A stretch of 36,904 nucleotides of DNA from Bacteroides sp. CAG:927 (GCA_000431155.1 HF985647.1:1-36904); one strand, 5' to 3'. Numbered from the stretch's first letter, positions 1-9,469 are shown. Notes: generated from the letters alone by a model not told the origin. Program-made: numbers and translations.

Positions 1-11
1 TTAGCCTATAA

Positions 12-2396
12 TCAAATTTTTAACGAACTATTGTTAGAAGTGTAATGCGAATAATTCCCGTAGCCATAACCATAGCCATAGCCGTACTTGTAACCTCTGC
101 GGGAACCTTCGGCCATTGTGGCATTGAGCACAATTGACATGTTGCGATATTTCTTTTCATCATACAAGTTCTGTAGCTCGGGAAGCATTGAGCGCTCAAA
201 CAGACCTGCCCTTATTACAAATATTGTCCTGTCAACTGAAGTTTCAATAATCTGAGCATCGGCCATCATCTCTACAGGAGGACAGTCAATCAATATATAA
301 TCATACTCATCTTTTACTTTTTCAATCAGCTCGGCAAAACGCTTGGTTTCCAACAGTTCTGTGGGATTGGGAGGTATGGTTCCAACGGGAATCACACAGA
401 GACCCTTTATCAAAGTATCGCATACGGTGATATCCTTGATATTGTTCACCTCTCCATTGAGATAATTACTCAATCCCGTTTCAGGAGAATCAATATACGC
501 TGAAGTTGAACTTCTGCGCAAGTCACCGTCAATCACAAGCACACGTTTACCCTTTATCGCAAGGCTCACAGCCATGTTCATTGATATGAAAGTTTTACCG
601 GAACCGGGATTGAATGATGTAACCATCAACACGTTTCCCTTATCCTTTTGAGAGAGGAACCCAAGATTGGTACGCAATACGCGAAACGCCTCGTTGATCA
701 CGTTTCTCTTACCCGGCTTCACCACAATACGACTATTGGATTTTGAACCCTTAGCCGGCTTGTCATTAGGAATTTCGCCCATGAACGGGATGTTTAGGCT
801 CTCAATATCTTTACGCCCGCGCACACGGGTGTCAAGACTCTCCATAACAAACGTAACCCCAAACGGGAGTGCCAGACCAAGAACAAACGCTATCATCAAA
901 ATTCGTGATCTCACAAGAGTGGTAGGAGAAGGCGAACCGGTGGGTCGCTGGATAATTTCGGTATTGTATGCTGTAAATGCTTGTGACAATTCATTTTCCT
1001 CACGTTTTTGGAGAAGGAACAGATACAATGACTCCTTAACTTTCTGCTGACGCTCAACCGACAGCAAATAATTGGCCTGCGTGGGATTGGCTGCGATACG
1101 GGCGGTGGTTCCGGCCTTGCTTGACTGGAGGTTACGCATCTGTGTTTCAAGTGTCGTGATTTGGTTGTCAAGTGACGACAAGATGGTAGAGCGCATGCTC
1201 GCCAAGCGGTTATCCATGTCCACAACCATGGGATGAGTGTGTGAGCTGTTTGCCGCCAACTGATTACGTTCCAGCATCGCGTCATTATACTGGGCAATCT
1301 GTGATTCGATAGCAGGGCTACCGGAACCAACATTAACGGGCAACGGCTGATTTCTTGAGGACTCGCTTCCAAGATAATTACGCAGATAACGAGTCATTTG
1401 CAATTGATTGTTAAGCTCAAGCATTTGGGTGGACACAACCTGACTCTCTGTCATGTACATGCTTGCAGCCTGCTGCACATTTGGAATAAGGTGTTCGCTT
1501 TGATATGAAGCTATGTCACTGTCCACATGTCCGAGCTCATTTTCAATCACAGCAAGACGCTCGTTGATAAAACTGGCGGTAGAAACTGACACCTGGTTTT
1601 TGTCTGCAAGCCACTTTTCATTGTACACGGCGATGACTCCGTTCAACAAATCCACAGCTCTTTCAGGAGAATAATCCATAACAGACAGGTTGATTGTATT
1701 TCCAAGTTTCTCCTTCAAGGCAACAGTCAGCCGTCCGGAGAATATTGAGGCCGCTGTCTGTAAAGGCATTTTTGTCACATAAATAGTCATACCGGAAGGA
1801 TTTCCGCGTCCGGTAAGACTTACAACAAGATTGCCCGATTGTGTGCGTATGGTGTCACCCGGAATCGCCACACCACTATTGGGCAAATCAACAGGTATAT
1901 TATTGAGCACCAGGTCACTCAACACTATCACACCCTTTTTATTGATTTTCACAATAACGGAGCCACTCTCTCCATCGGCAAGAGTTGAGAAATCCACATC
2001 GATAGGCAATGAGGATCCGTACAGCAAATCCTTGTGAAAACGTCCGTCAATATTATAAGTCTCATCCAGACTCAATCTCTTGGCAACCTCAAGCATTATG
2101 TCTGGTGACTGGAGCTTGCTGATTTCATCATTCACATTAGAATTTGTCTGGACAAGCCCCATCTCGGCAAATGTATCGGATATTGAGGCACCTTGAGAAC
2201 TGCTTTTAATGACAATAGAAGCAGAACGAGTGTACATAGACGGCGTACGAAGCACGTACAGTACTGCGCAACCGACACATATGGCCAACGACAATAAAAT
2301 CCACGGCCATCTTTTGAGTGTTATGAATATAACATCACTGATCTTGACTTGAGTCGTTGACAACTGCTGGGGTGTGTGTTCTGTGGGCTCTTCCAT
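12..2396 (-). CDS. Capsule/exopolysaccharide chain-length tyrosine autokinase (Wzz domain + BY-kinase)
   Basis: This 794-residue protein is a fused polysaccharide co-polymerase and bacterial tyrosine kinase of the inner membrane, controlling export and chain length of capsule or exopolysaccharide. The N-terminal Wzz domain follows a membrane helix near residues 30-50; long coiled-coil periplasmic segments occupy about 260-440, and a second membrane helix lies near 500-520. The cytoplasmic kinase shows Walker A (NPGSGKTF, about residue 597), Walker A' (VLVIDGDLRRS) and Walker B (ILIDCPPV). The C-terminus is a tyrosine cluster of alternating Tyr-Gly, the usual autophosphorylation tail. It lies 24 bp downstream of the wza-like gene in the same operon, which probably continues left of the window. 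The family assignment is secure; the polymer handled is unknown. Confidence 0.95.
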   Translation of the reverse strand: MEEPTEHTPQQLSTTQVKISDVIFITLKRWPWILLSLAICVGCAVLYVLRTPSMYTRSASIVIKSSSQGASISDTFAEMGLVQTNSNVNDEISKLQSPDIMLEVAKRLSLDETYNIDGRFHKDLLYGSSLPIDVDFSTLADGESGSVIVKINKKGVIVLSDLVLNNIPVDLPNSGVAIPGDTIRTQSGNLVVSLTGRGNPSGMTIYVTKMPLQTAASIFSGRLTVALKEKLGNTINLSVMDYSPERAVDLLNGVIAVYNEKWLADKNQVSVSTASFINERLAVIENELGHVDSDIASYQSEHLIPNVQQAASMYMTESQVVSTQMLELNNQLQMTRYLRNYLGSESSRNQPLPVNVGSGSPAIESQIAQYNDAMLERNQLAANSSHTHPMVVDMDNRLASMRSTILSSLDNQITTLETQMRNLQSSKAGTTARIAANPTQANYLLSVERQQKVKESLYLFLLQKREENELSQAFTAYNTEIIQRPTGSPSPTTLVRSRILMIAFVLGLALPFGVTFVMESLDTRVRGRKDIESLNIPFMGEIPNDKPAKGSKSNSRIVVKPGKRNVINEAFRVLRTNLGFLSQKDKGNVLMVTSFNPGSGKTFISMNMAVSLAIKGKRVLVIDGDLRRSSTSAYIDSPETGLSNYLNGEVNNIKDITVCDTLIKGLCVIPVGTIPPNPTELLETKRFAELIEKVKDEYDYILIDCPPVEMMADAQIIETSVDRTIFVIRAGLFERSMLPELQNLYDEKKYRNMSIVLNATMAEGSRRGYKYGYGYGYGYGNYSHYTSNNSSLKI

Positions 2397-2420
2397 ATTT
2401 ATAATTAACGTGCGATTTAC

Positions 2421-3227
2421 TTACTTGGTTATCAAAACAGCTATAGTTGACAAGAATGATGCAATTGAAATCCAGAAACTCGGAGTAAGAATACTGTTAC
2501 CGTTAACAACTGATTGACGCTTCGCATAGTCGTTGGGCTCCACATACACAACATCATTCTGCTGTAGATGATAGGCCGGAGACTCCATGAGAGATTTTGC
2601 ATCTGTCAAATCCAATCGGTAAGCCACATCCTTGCCGTTCTCTTCACGGACCACAAGCACATTTTTACGCATTCCGGTAATCTTCAGGTCGCCGGCTTTG
2701 CCCAAAGCCTGCAACAAAGTCATATTGTCGCGTGAAATGGGATATTCACCCGGGGAATTAACCTCTCCAAGTACTGATATTGTAGCATTAAGAAACTCTA
2801 CGGTTACGACCGGATCTTTCAGATAACCATCTTTCAACAACTTGGCCTCTATCATTTTGGCAACTTCCATGCGAGACATTCCAGCGACATGCAGCGAACC
2901 CAATAAGGGATAATCTATATTACCATCCGGAGACACGGTATAGGCCGATACCTGAGAATTACTTGTAAGCGAGCTTGCGTTGTCCTGCCCGACTCTTACT
3001 TGAGCAACACTTAAATTGAATACTCGCGCAAGCTCCGGATCTTTGGAACTGACAACGATAGACACTTTGTCATCAGGCTGCAGCGTAATACGGCGTTGCG
3101 ACACAACGGCCTGAACATCTCCCTGGTCAAATCCCTGCATATATGCAATATCCTTCGGGGTTTTGCATGACGACAAGAGCATGACGGCAATCAACACGAA
3201 CACACTGCATAAATTCCTAAAAAGCAT
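2421..3227 (-). CDS. Polysaccharide export outer-membrane lipoprotein (Wza-like)
   Basis: This 268-residue lipoprotein is of the Poly_export/SLBB family and should form the outer-membrane export channel paired with the downstream autokinase. The signal peptide ends in a lipobox with the lipidated cysteine at position 21 (LLSSC). The polysaccharide export domain spans about residues 45-145 (DDKVSIVVSSKDPEL, SPDGNIDYPLLG) and an SLBB-type domain follows at about 150-235 (SVLGEVNSPGEYPI). The C-terminus carries a hydrophobic helix at about 246-267, as usual for Bacteroidetes Wza homologues. It is the first gene of the operon, about 355 nt downstream of the mapped promoter and leader terminator. 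Confidence 0.93.
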   Translation of the reverse strand: MLFRNLCSVFVLIAVMLLSSCKTPKDIAYMQGFDQGDVQAVVSQRRITLQPDDKVSIVVSSKDPELARVFNLSVAQVRVGQDNASSLTSNSQVSAYTVSPDGNIDYPLLGSLHVAGMSRMEVAKMIEAKLLKDGYLKDPVVTVEFLNATISVLGEVNSPGEYPISRDNMTLLQALGKAGDLKITGMRKNVLVVREENGKDVAYRLDLTDAKSLMESPAYHLQQNDVVYVEPNDYAKRQSVVNGNSILTPSFWISIASFLSTIAVLITK

Positions 3228-3518
3228 AATATCTATTTATTAATTCCTATTATAAATACGTCCCTAATATTGCATTATTTAACCCCGCGAAAGCCTGTGG
3301 AGTCAATTGCACAATTTGCCAATGAAGAAAATACTATCCACGCACTCATCTGCGGGGGATAAGAAAAAAGTTATATCTTTTTCAGCAAATTCGCCACAAA
3401 AATATATAATTAAGCTAAAATATACAAATTATATCCCTCTTTCTATCACAATTACTGCAAAATGCAACATTTCACAGACTAATTACAACATATAACATTT
3501 CCTTGCATAAACCTTTAA
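3228..3518 (-). other. Long AT-rich untranslated leader of the capsule operon
   Basis: The stretch between the capsule leader terminator and the wza-like start contains no convincing gene. It is AT-rich, with several TATA-like blocks but no full TTG/TAnnTTTG promoter that I can find on the minus strand. If transcription starts at the promoter near 3589, this is the distal part of a leader of about 355 nt. A plus-strand reading frame at 3307-3495 has low-complexity content and no start signals, so I do not call it. Confidence 0.5.
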
Positions 3519-3550
3519 ATAAAAAAATTGATTGTCTCACGACAACCAAT
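3519..3550 (-). terminator. Leader terminator/attenuator upstream of capsule genes
   Basis: On the minus strand a 7-bp stem (GGTTGTC/GACAATC, one G-U pair, plus positions 3540-3546 and 3529-3535) closes a GTGA loop, a GNRA tetraloop. A run of seven T (plus 3526-3520) follows immediately. It sits only about 35 nt after the inferred transcription start and some 290 nt before the first gene. That placement makes it an attenuator or the end of a short leader RNA rather than a gene-end terminator. Confidence 0.75.
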
Positions 3551-3588
3551 CTTGTTAACCTTAAATCTAATACCATGAAAAACACGTT

Positions 3589-3620
3589 ACAAAGGTAAAG
3601 CATTCTCAAAATCAGCACAA
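3589..3620 (-). promoter_or_regulatory. Bacteroidetes promoter of the capsule operon
   Basis: On the minus strand the -7 box TACCTTTG (plus 3596-3589) matches TAnnTTTG exactly. A TTG -33 box (plus 3620-3618) lies 21 bp upstream. Transcription should begin near 3582 and run into the leader terminator. Confidence 0.75.
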
Positions 3621-3830
3621 GCAAATCATATAGAAATCTCATTTGATTTAACTTTATTTTACATTATATTCACGGTTTAAACAGCAAATCTTTGGCATTA
3701 TGCCATAAATAACAGTTTTTTGTAGCAAAATGACACTTTTATGTTATTCAACATATAGTATGCAAAAATAAGCCCCGTTAACATTTATTCACGCGCGTAT
3801 ATATCCCTAAACACCAGGCATTTACATCAC

Positions 3831-3870
3831 AAAAAAAGTCCTGCACCAAGCGAAAAAGCTGATGCAGGAC
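3831..3870 (-). terminator. gpmI terminator
   Basis: On the minus strand an 8-bp perfect stem GTCCTGCA/TGCAGGAC (plus 3870-3863 and 3845-3838) is followed by seven T (3837-3831). It begins 23 bp after the gpmI stop codon. Confidence 0.9.
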
Positions 3871-3892
3871 ATATGATTTAGGTTTGCTGAAA

Positions 3893-5410
3893 TTAATCAA
3901 TCAAAGAATGGCCCGTCATTTCGACCGGTTTTTCAAGGCCCATGATGCTAAGAATTGTAGGAGCGACATCGGCAAGCTTGCCATTTTCCACATGCGCATT
4001 CTTGTTTTCCGTAACATAAACGCAGGGGACCGGGTTAAGAGAGTGCGCGGTATTGGGAGTACCGTCAGGGTTAACGGCATTATCGGCATTGCCATGGTCG
4101 GCAATAATGATAACCTCATAATCGGAAGCTTTAGCAGCCTCAACGGTTTTCTCCACACATGCATCAACAGCTTTCACTGCCTTTTCTATGGCCTCATACA
4201 CGCCGGTATGGCCTACCATATCGCCGTTGGCATAGTTGACCACAATGAAATCATATTCCTGTGAACGGATAGCCTCTGTAAGTTTGTCACATACCTCATA
4301 TGCACTCATTTCAGGCTTGAGGTCGTAGGTAGCAACTTTAGGCGATGCCACCAAAATACGCTCCTCGCCCTCATACGGAGCCTCGCGACCACCGTTGAAG
4401 AAGAATGTTACGTGAGCATATTTTTCAGTTTCAGCGATGTGAAGCTGTTTTTTATTAAGCCCTGACAGATATTCACCAAGAGTGTTTTCCACATTTTCTT
4501 TATCAAACAGGATATGCACGCCGGTGAACGAAGCATCATAAGGAGTCATGCAATAGTATTCCAACCCGGGGATAGTGTGCATGCCGGCTTCGGGCATGTC
4601 ATGCTGGGTAAGAACAGTGGTAAGCTCTTTTGCACGGTCGTTGCGATAGTTGAAAAATATCACGGTATCACCTTCGCTTATGGTGCTGTTCTGTAATGAT
4701 GCATTGTGGATGGGTTTGATGAATTCATCGGTCACATCGGCATCATAGCTCTTCTGCATGGCGGCGACAAGGTCGGTAGCCTGTTCTCCCTCACCGTTTA
4801 CAAGCAGGTCATAGGCCACTTTCACGCGTTCCCAGCGTTTGTCACGGTCCATGGCATAATAACGACCAATAATGGAAGCTATCTGACCGGCACTCTTTGC
4901 ACAATGTTCCTGCAGCTCTTTTATGAAACCTATGCCGCTGTGGGGATCGGTATCACGGCCGTCCATGAAACAGTGGATATAAACTTTTTCAAGACCGTAA
5001 TGCTTTGCAATATCACAAAGGGCGAAAAGATGATCAAGCGAAGAGTGTACACCGCCATTGGAAGTCAAGCCCATGAAATGTATGGCATGCCCTGTGTTCT
5101 TGGCATGCTCAAAAGCAGACTTGATTTCGGGATTTTCAAGTATTGAGCCATCGGCACAAGCCTTGTTGATTTTCACAAGGTCCTGATACACTACGCGGCC
5201 GGCACCTATGTTCAGGTGTCCTACCTCGGAGTTACCCATCTGCCCGTCAGGCAATCCGACATTCTCACCGCTCGCCTGCAACTGAGAGTGAGGATAAGTT
5301 TTCAAAAGATAGTCCCAGTAAGGAGTGGGAGTACTGTAAATCACGTCGCTGTGCGAATGGTTGCCAATGCCCCATCCGTCGAGGATCATAAGTAAAGCCT
5401 TTTTTGCCAT
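3893..5410 (-). CDS. gpmI: 2,3-bisphosphoglycerate-independent phosphoglycerate mutase
   Basis: This cytoplasmic glycolytic enzyme interconverts 3- and 2-phosphoglycerate using two Mn2+ ions and a phosphoserine intermediate. The 505-residue length is typical of the family. The N-terminus carries the metal-binding LDGWG motif (Asp11), and GNSEVGH holds the catalytic serine at about residue 61. Other family blocks are visible: FMDGRDTDP, GRYYAMDRDKRW, NYRNDRAKE and, near the C-terminus, ADHGNAD. It is a single-gene unit with a promoter at 5446 and a strong terminator at 3831-3870. Confidence 0.97.
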   Translation of the reverse strand: MAKKALLMILDGWGIGNHSHSDVIYSTPTPYWDYLLKTYPHSQLQASGENVGLPDGQMGNSEVGHLNIGAGRVVYQDLVKINKACADGSILENPEIKSAFEHAKNTGHAIHFMGLTSNGGVHSSLDHLFALCDIAKHYGLEKVYIHCFMDGRDTDPHSGIGFIKELQEHCAKSAGQIASIIGRYYAMDRDKRWERVKVAYDLLVNGEGEQATDLVAAMQKSYDADVTDEFIKPIHNASLQNSTISEGDTVIFFNYRNDRAKELTTVLTQHDMPEAGMHTIPGLEYYCMTPYDASFTGVHILFDKENVENTLGEYLSGLNKKQLHIAETEKYAHVTFFFNGGREAPYEGEERILVASPKVATYDLKPEMSAYEVCDKLTEAIRSQEYDFIVVNYANGDMVGHTGVYEAIEKAVKAVDACVEKTVEAAKASDYEVIIIADHGNADNAVNPDGTPNTAHSLNPVPCVYVTENKNAHVENGKLADVAPTILSIMGLEKPVEMTGHSLID

Positions 5411-5445
5411 TATATATGTGATTAATAGTTTTGTTATTCCAAGCG

Positions 5446-5453
5446 CAAAATTA
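5446..5453 (-). promoter_or_regulatory. Probable gpmI promoter (-7 box)
   Basis: Minus-strand TAATTTTG (plus 5453-5446) matches TAnnTTTG and lies about 36 bp ahead of the gpmI start. No clear TTG -33 box is seen at the expected distance. Confidence 0.55.
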
Positions 5454-5528
5454 CTTATTTTTCATGGCTTAAAGAATTAAAAAATGTGATTTTATATTCC
5501 AATCAGAAGTGTGTTCGGAATATTTGTG

Positions 5529-5536
5529 TAATTTTG
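5529..5536 (+). promoter_or_regulatory. Probable promoter of the outer-membrane barrel gene (-7 box)
   Basis: TAATTTTG at 5529-5536 matches TAnnTTTG. It places transcription start near 5543, inside any reading frame begun from the GTG at 5509, so translation should start at the ATG at 5557. The -33 box is weak. Confidence 0.55.
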
Positions 5537-5556
5537 CCCCAAATTACAATCACGTC

Positions 5557-6174
5557 ATGAAGAAATTTCTTGTAGCTATAGCAGCAGTCATGAGCCTTAT
5601 GGCACCGTCAGCCGCCTCGGCTCAATTCAGATACGGACCCACAGCGGGAGTCACATTCACAAACCTGCATTTCAAACAAGATTTAATGAATGTGGACCAA
5701 TCAGTAGGATTTGGAGCCGGCATAACAGGCGAAATGATGTTTCCCGGAATAGGATTTGGAGTGGATTTCGGACTTGCCTATGAGCAACGCGGCGCAAAAC
5801 TCCACATGGGCGAAAAACCTATGTGGCGGTATCAGGGATACGGCACCGAACGCGCATATCTGCATTACATCACCATACCTTTGCATCTGAGATTCAAATA
5901 CACCAAACTCGGAGGTTTTGAAGACAAGATAGCACCGTTGGCCTATGTAGGCCCGACTTTTGGATTTCTTGTCGGACACAACAAAAACGATGCCATGAAG
6001 TACAGCACAGGCACTGTGTCAATGGAATTTGGCCTTGGTGCTGAGATACTGCGCCACTGGCAGGTGTCGGCAAGCTATACTTTGGGTGTGACTTATGCGC
6101 TTAAAGCCAAAATATTAACTGACTACAGCGCTCAAAACCGTGTATGGGCAGTAAGAGTAGCATATTTATTCTAA
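5557..6174 (+). CDS. PorT-family outer-membrane beta-barrel protein
   Basis: This 205-residue protein has a cleavable signal peptide (MKKFLVAIAAVMSLMAPSAASA, about residues 1-22) followed by alternating hydrophobic/aromatic strands typical of the eight-stranded PorT/OmpX-like barrels of Bacteroidetes. Strand-like blocks include GPTAGVTFTNLHF, GIGFGVDFGLAYEQRG and a terminal aromatic residue (VRVAYLF). I start at ATG 5557 because the upstream GTG precedes the -7 box and would bury the signal peptide. It is transcribed alone and converges on the M49 peptidase gene, sharing a bidirectional terminator. Its substrate or partner cannot be told from sequence. Confidence 0.85.
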   Translation: MKKFLVAIAAVMSLMAPSAASAQFRYGPTAGVTFTNLHFKQDLMNVDQSVGFGAGITGEMMFPGIGFGVDFGLAYEQRGAKLHMGEKPMWRYQGYGTERAYLHYITIPLHLRFKYTKLGGFEDKIAPLAYVGPTFGFLVGHNKNDAMKYSTGTVSMEFGLGAEILRHWQVSASYTLGVTYALKAKILTDYSAQNRVWAVRVAYLF

Positions 6175-6203
6175 GAGCCGGTTCGACAATATCCGACACG
6201 CAT

Positions 6204-6241
6204 AAAAAAACAGGCATCCCGATTAAGGTTGCCTGTTTTTT
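6204..6241. terminator. Bidirectional terminator between convergent genes
   Basis: A stem CAGGCA/TGCCTG is flanked by seven A (6204-6210) on one side and six T (6236-6241) on the other. It can end transcription of the barrel gene (plus) and of the dxr operon (minus). Confidence 0.88.
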
Positions 6242-6260
6242 ATGCTGACTGCCAGTCACA

Positions 6261-8273
6261 TTACTTTGTGAGCGGAGAATAATTACGGGAATAACGGAGA
6301 TGCTGTGGAATATAATCCTCATCATAGCTCACCGTTATATCGGTAATATTGCCATCGGCATCAGTAACAGGTGTATAAACAGGATTTACAAAACCTTTGT
6401 ATGGTGCAATATTGAGGTGTGCATAACGGTCAAGTATCTGAGCATGCAGCTTCGGATCAACTTTCACGCCATATTTCTCCACCAAGTCACGGCCGGCCTC
6501 ATAGTCGCCCTCACTCTTTATACGCTGGATTTCTCCAAGCAACTTACCAAAAAGATCGCGAAGAGCCTCATAATCATTTATGCGCAGATATGTTTTGCCA
6601 TTCATGTCATACAGCTCTATCACCTTTGCATCTTTGCCTTTGTCCATACACCATTCGGATATGAGCTTGCGGTTACGCATGTGAGCTTCTTCCACATCCT
6701 TACCCGGCTCAATACGCATTAGCTGGGTCATAAGGCCGTTGAGTATATATTTATAATATTGTGCCTTGTAGGCATCAGGATTGTCAATAAGGCCAAGCTC
6801 CATAAGCTCGGAATCAGCCAGATAATAAAGAGCAAACAGGTCCGCACGCGCTTCCTCCAGCGTAGAGCCATGGGCTTTCAATGCATCTGGATCAACACCG
6901 GGCAATAAACGACCGGACGCATGTCCGAGACATTCATGAAGATCCGTATGCAGATTATCGGTAATGAAGAGGTATTTGTCCATAAGCTCACGCATCTCGG
7001 CATCAGGCACAAACTCTTCATTGAATCCGTTGCCATGAGAGGCCTCATCATATGCTTGAGTTATATTTTCAATGGTAACAGACTTGGAACCATGAGCGGC
7101 ACGTATCCAGTTGGCGTTGGGCAAATTGATGCCGATAGGAGTTGAAGGATAAGAATCGCCGGCAAGAATAGCCGCTGTAATCACCTTGGCCGTAACTCCC
7201 TTCACCTTATCCTTGCGGAAACGTGGATCAACCGGAGAATTGTTCTCAAACCATTGTGCATTGCCGCTTATCACCTCAGTGCGGTGTGACGCGGGAATAT
7301 TTTTGAAGTTCACAATTGATTCATAGGAGCCTGTCATACCGAGAGGGTCTCCATAGCTTTCAATAAACCCGTTGATAAAATCCACCTGTGAATCAGTGTC
7401 CTCAACCCAGAGTATGGAATAATCATCAAAAGTTTTAAGCGAACCGGTGGTATAGAATTCAATAAGCTTGTCTATAACAGCAGCCTGCTTGGGTGTTTCA
7501 GCATACGGTCTTGCCTTTCCCAGCAGCTCAACTATACGCTCTATAGCGGGGCTATACATCCCACCTATTTTATATACCTGTTCCACAACATTGCCGTTGG
7601 CATCTTTTGTCACCTTGGCATTAAGGCCATAGGAAACCGGAGTCATGTCGGTAGTGTCTTTCAGTGCGGCATAATATGCCTCTACTTCCGGCTGTGTAAC
7701 GCCCTCGTACATATTGTTGGCGGAAGTCAAAATCAAATCAGCGCCCTCAGCCTGATTGACACGCTTGGCCATAAAATTTGGATCAAATATCACGCGCATG
7801 AGTGTGTCAAGATTAGATGGAACCTTGTCGGCCGGCAATGCTGATATTTGTGCCTGAAGCCATTCTTTGGAAAATTCGGGTACGAACTTATCCATTGAAT
7901 AGTGGTGGTGAACGCCATTACCAAACCACAATTGCTTCATATACTTTTCAAATGCTTTGAATTCATTGCTGTTTTTGTCTCCGGAGTAGTTTGTGTAAAC
8001 CCCTTCAAGAAGCTGTCGGATAGGAAGATTGTATTTGCCGTTCTGATCCCATAATATATCACGGCCCATAATTCCGGCCTCGGTCAGATAATAGATGAGT
8101 TTTTTCTGGTTGAGGCTCAACTCCTCAAATCCGGGCACTTTGTAGCGGAGCACTTCAATATCGGCAAAACGGTCCACTACATAATTGAAATCCGATTTCG
8201 TAGCTGCCATAACAGTTGGTGCGGCGACACAAACCATGAATGTGCCTATAGCCGCGTTTCGAAAAATTGACAT
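6261..8273 (-). CDS. M49 family metallopeptidase (dipeptidyl-peptidase III-like)
   Basis: This 670-residue protein has a signal peptide (about residues 1-24, ending VMA) and the hallmark of zinc peptidase family M49: HECLGH at 446-451 (HEXXGH) with the second zinc-ligand motif EEARAD at 473-478. Family members remove dipeptides from peptide N-termini; the signal peptide suggests action in the periplasm or on the surface, as in Bacteroides DPP III homologues. It is the last gene of the dxr-rseP-methyltransferase run, 14 bp after the methyltransferase stop. Peptide specificity is not predictable here. Confidence 0.9.
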   Translation of the reverse strand: MSIFRNAAIGTFMVCVAAPTVMAATKSDFNYVVDRFADIEVLRYKVPGFEELSLNQKKLIYYLTEAGIMGRDILWDQNGKYNLPIRQLLEGVYTNYSGDKNSNEFKAFEKYMKQLWFGNGVHHHYSMDKFVPEFSKEWLQAQISALPADKVPSNLDTLMRVIFDPNFMAKRVNQAEGADLILTSANNMYEGVTQPEVEAYYAALKDTTDMTPVSYGLNAKVTKDANGNVVEQVYKIGGMYSPAIERIVELLGKARPYAETPKQAAVIDKLIEFYTTGSLKTFDDYSILWVEDTDSQVDFINGFIESYGDPLGMTGSYESIVNFKNIPASHRTEVISGNAQWFENNSPVDPRFRKDKVKGVTAKVITAAILAGDSYPSTPIGINLPNANWIRAAHGSKSVTIENITQAYDEASHGNGFNEEFVPDAEMRELMDKYLFITDNLHTDLHECLGHASGRLLPGVDPDALKAHGSTLEEARADLFALYYLADSELMELGLIDNPDAYKAQYYKYILNGLMTQLMRIEPGKDVEEAHMRNRKLISEWCMDKGKDAKVIELYDMNGKTYLRINDYEALRDLFGKLLGEIQRIKSEGDYEAGRDLVEKYGVKVDPKLHAQILDRYAHLNIAPYKGFVNPVYTPVTDADGNITDITVSYDEDYIPQHLRYSRNYSPLTK

Positions 8274-8287
8274 ATTTATTAAATAAT

Positions 8288-9469
8288 TTATTCTACATAC
8301 AACACAAGTCCCTTAAGATATTCTCCTTCGGGATGATATATGCTGACCGGATGGTCTGCAGGCTGGGTGAGCTGATGCAATATGCGCACTCTGCGTTTGG
8401 TCTGTGCGGCTGCTGAAAATACTGCAAGCCTGAACTGCTCCCTGCTTACGGCCTGAGAGCACGAGAATGTAAAGAGGACGCTGCCTGACGGCATTTTCTC
8501 CATGGCACGCGCATTCAACCGCTGATACCCGCGAAGAGCATTTTTCAACGCACTGCGGTGCTTGGCAAACGCAGGAGGGTCAAGAATCACAAGGTCATAA
8601 GCTCCGGACTCCATATCAGCAAGAAACTTGAATGCGTCCTCAGCAAACGACTTATGACGGTCATCGCCCTTGAAATTCAACTCAATATTGGCATCCGTAA
8701 GGCTCACAGCCTTTGCAGAACTATCCACTGAATGAACAAGAGAGGCCCCACCGCGCATAGCATATACAGAAAAGCCTCCTGTGTAACAGAACATATTGAG
8801 CACTCTGCGTCCCTGTGCAAACTTTTCAAGCAATGCACGATTGTCACGCTGATCCACAAAAAATCCTGTTTTTTGGCCTCGCAGCCAGTCAACGTGAAAT
8901 TTCAAACCGTTTTCAATGGCCTCATCTGTTTCATAGCCACCTATAATATATTGGTTGACCGGATCAAGCCTTGCCTTATAAGGCAATGTGGTTTCTGATT
9001 TATAATACACGTTGCGAATACCTGCATCCTTCAGTTCCACAAGACACTGCGCAATCACGTGACGGGCATAGTGCATGCCCGGTGAATGAGCCTGCACCAC
9101 CGCTGTGGGACCATAAAGATCCACCACAAGCCCGGGCAGAAAATCGCCTTCACCGTGCACAAGCCTACAAGCATTGTTGTCGCTGCGGATGAGTCCGAGT
9201 GTACGCCGCAGCTCGTATGCGCTTTCAAGTCTGCGCGCATAAAAGGAAGCATCTATAGGTTCATTTGCTGTACTGAGCATCCTCACAGCTATGCTGCCTA
9301 TCTGATAATGCCCTACACCAAGCAAACTGCCGTCAGAAGCCAGCACACTCACAAGATCGCCCTCCTCTATATCGGTCGGCATTGAATCAATAGCTCCGGA
9401 AAACACCCACGGGTGAAATCTGAGCAGCGACTCTTCTTTGCCGCGTTTTAATTTGATTGTCTTATACAT
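8288..9469 (-). CDS. rlmI: Class I SAM-dependent rRNA methyltransferase (RlmI-like)
   Basis: This 393-residue protein has an N-terminal PUA-type RNA-binding domain (about residues 1-75, starting KLKRGKEESLLRFHPWVFSGAI) and a Rossmann methyltransferase domain. SAM-binding motif I is VLNMFCYTGGFSVYA, the acidic motif is HSVDSSAKA, and motif IV is LDPPAFAKH. The later FTFSCSQAV contains the cysteine expected of a 5-methylcytosine RNA enzyme. In E. coli RlmI methylates C1962 of 23S rRNA; the same target here is inference from family membership. It lies between rseP (14 bp upstream) and the M49 peptidase gene (14 bp downstream). Confidence 0.88.
   Translation of the reverse strand: MYKTIKLKRGKEESLLRFHPWVFSGAIDSMPTDIEEGDLVSVLASDGSLLGVGHYQIGSIAVRMLSTANEPIDASFYARRLESAYELRRTLGLIRSDNNACRLVHGEGDFLPGLVVDLYGPTAVVQAHSPGMHYARHVIAQCLVELKDAGIRNVYYKSETTLPYKARLDPVNQYIIGGYETDEAIENGLKFHVDWLRGQKTGFFVDQRDNRALLEKFAQGRRVLNMFCYTGGFSVYAMRGGASLVHSVDSSAKAVSLTDANIELNFKGDDRHKSFAEDAFKFLADMESGAYDLVILDPPAFAKHRSALKNALRGYQRLNARAMEKMPSGSVLFTFSCSQAVSREQFRLAVFSAAAQTKRRVRILHQLTQPADHPVSIYHPEGEYLKGLVLYVE

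Noticed and set aside
3307..3495. Plus-strand frame of 62 codons
   Set aside because: AT-rich, low-complexity content, no promoter, no signal of selection; lies in the capsule leader.
3574..3597. Seven-codon plus-strand peptide MKNTLQR next to a hairpin
   Set aside because: The same bases read on the minus strand are a perfect promoter and the hairpin has its T-run on the minus strand, so the capsule-side reading explains the signal.
5509..5556. GTG start extending the outer-membrane barrel protein by 16 residues
   Set aside because: The extension precedes and covers the -7 box and would displace the signal peptide from the N-terminus.
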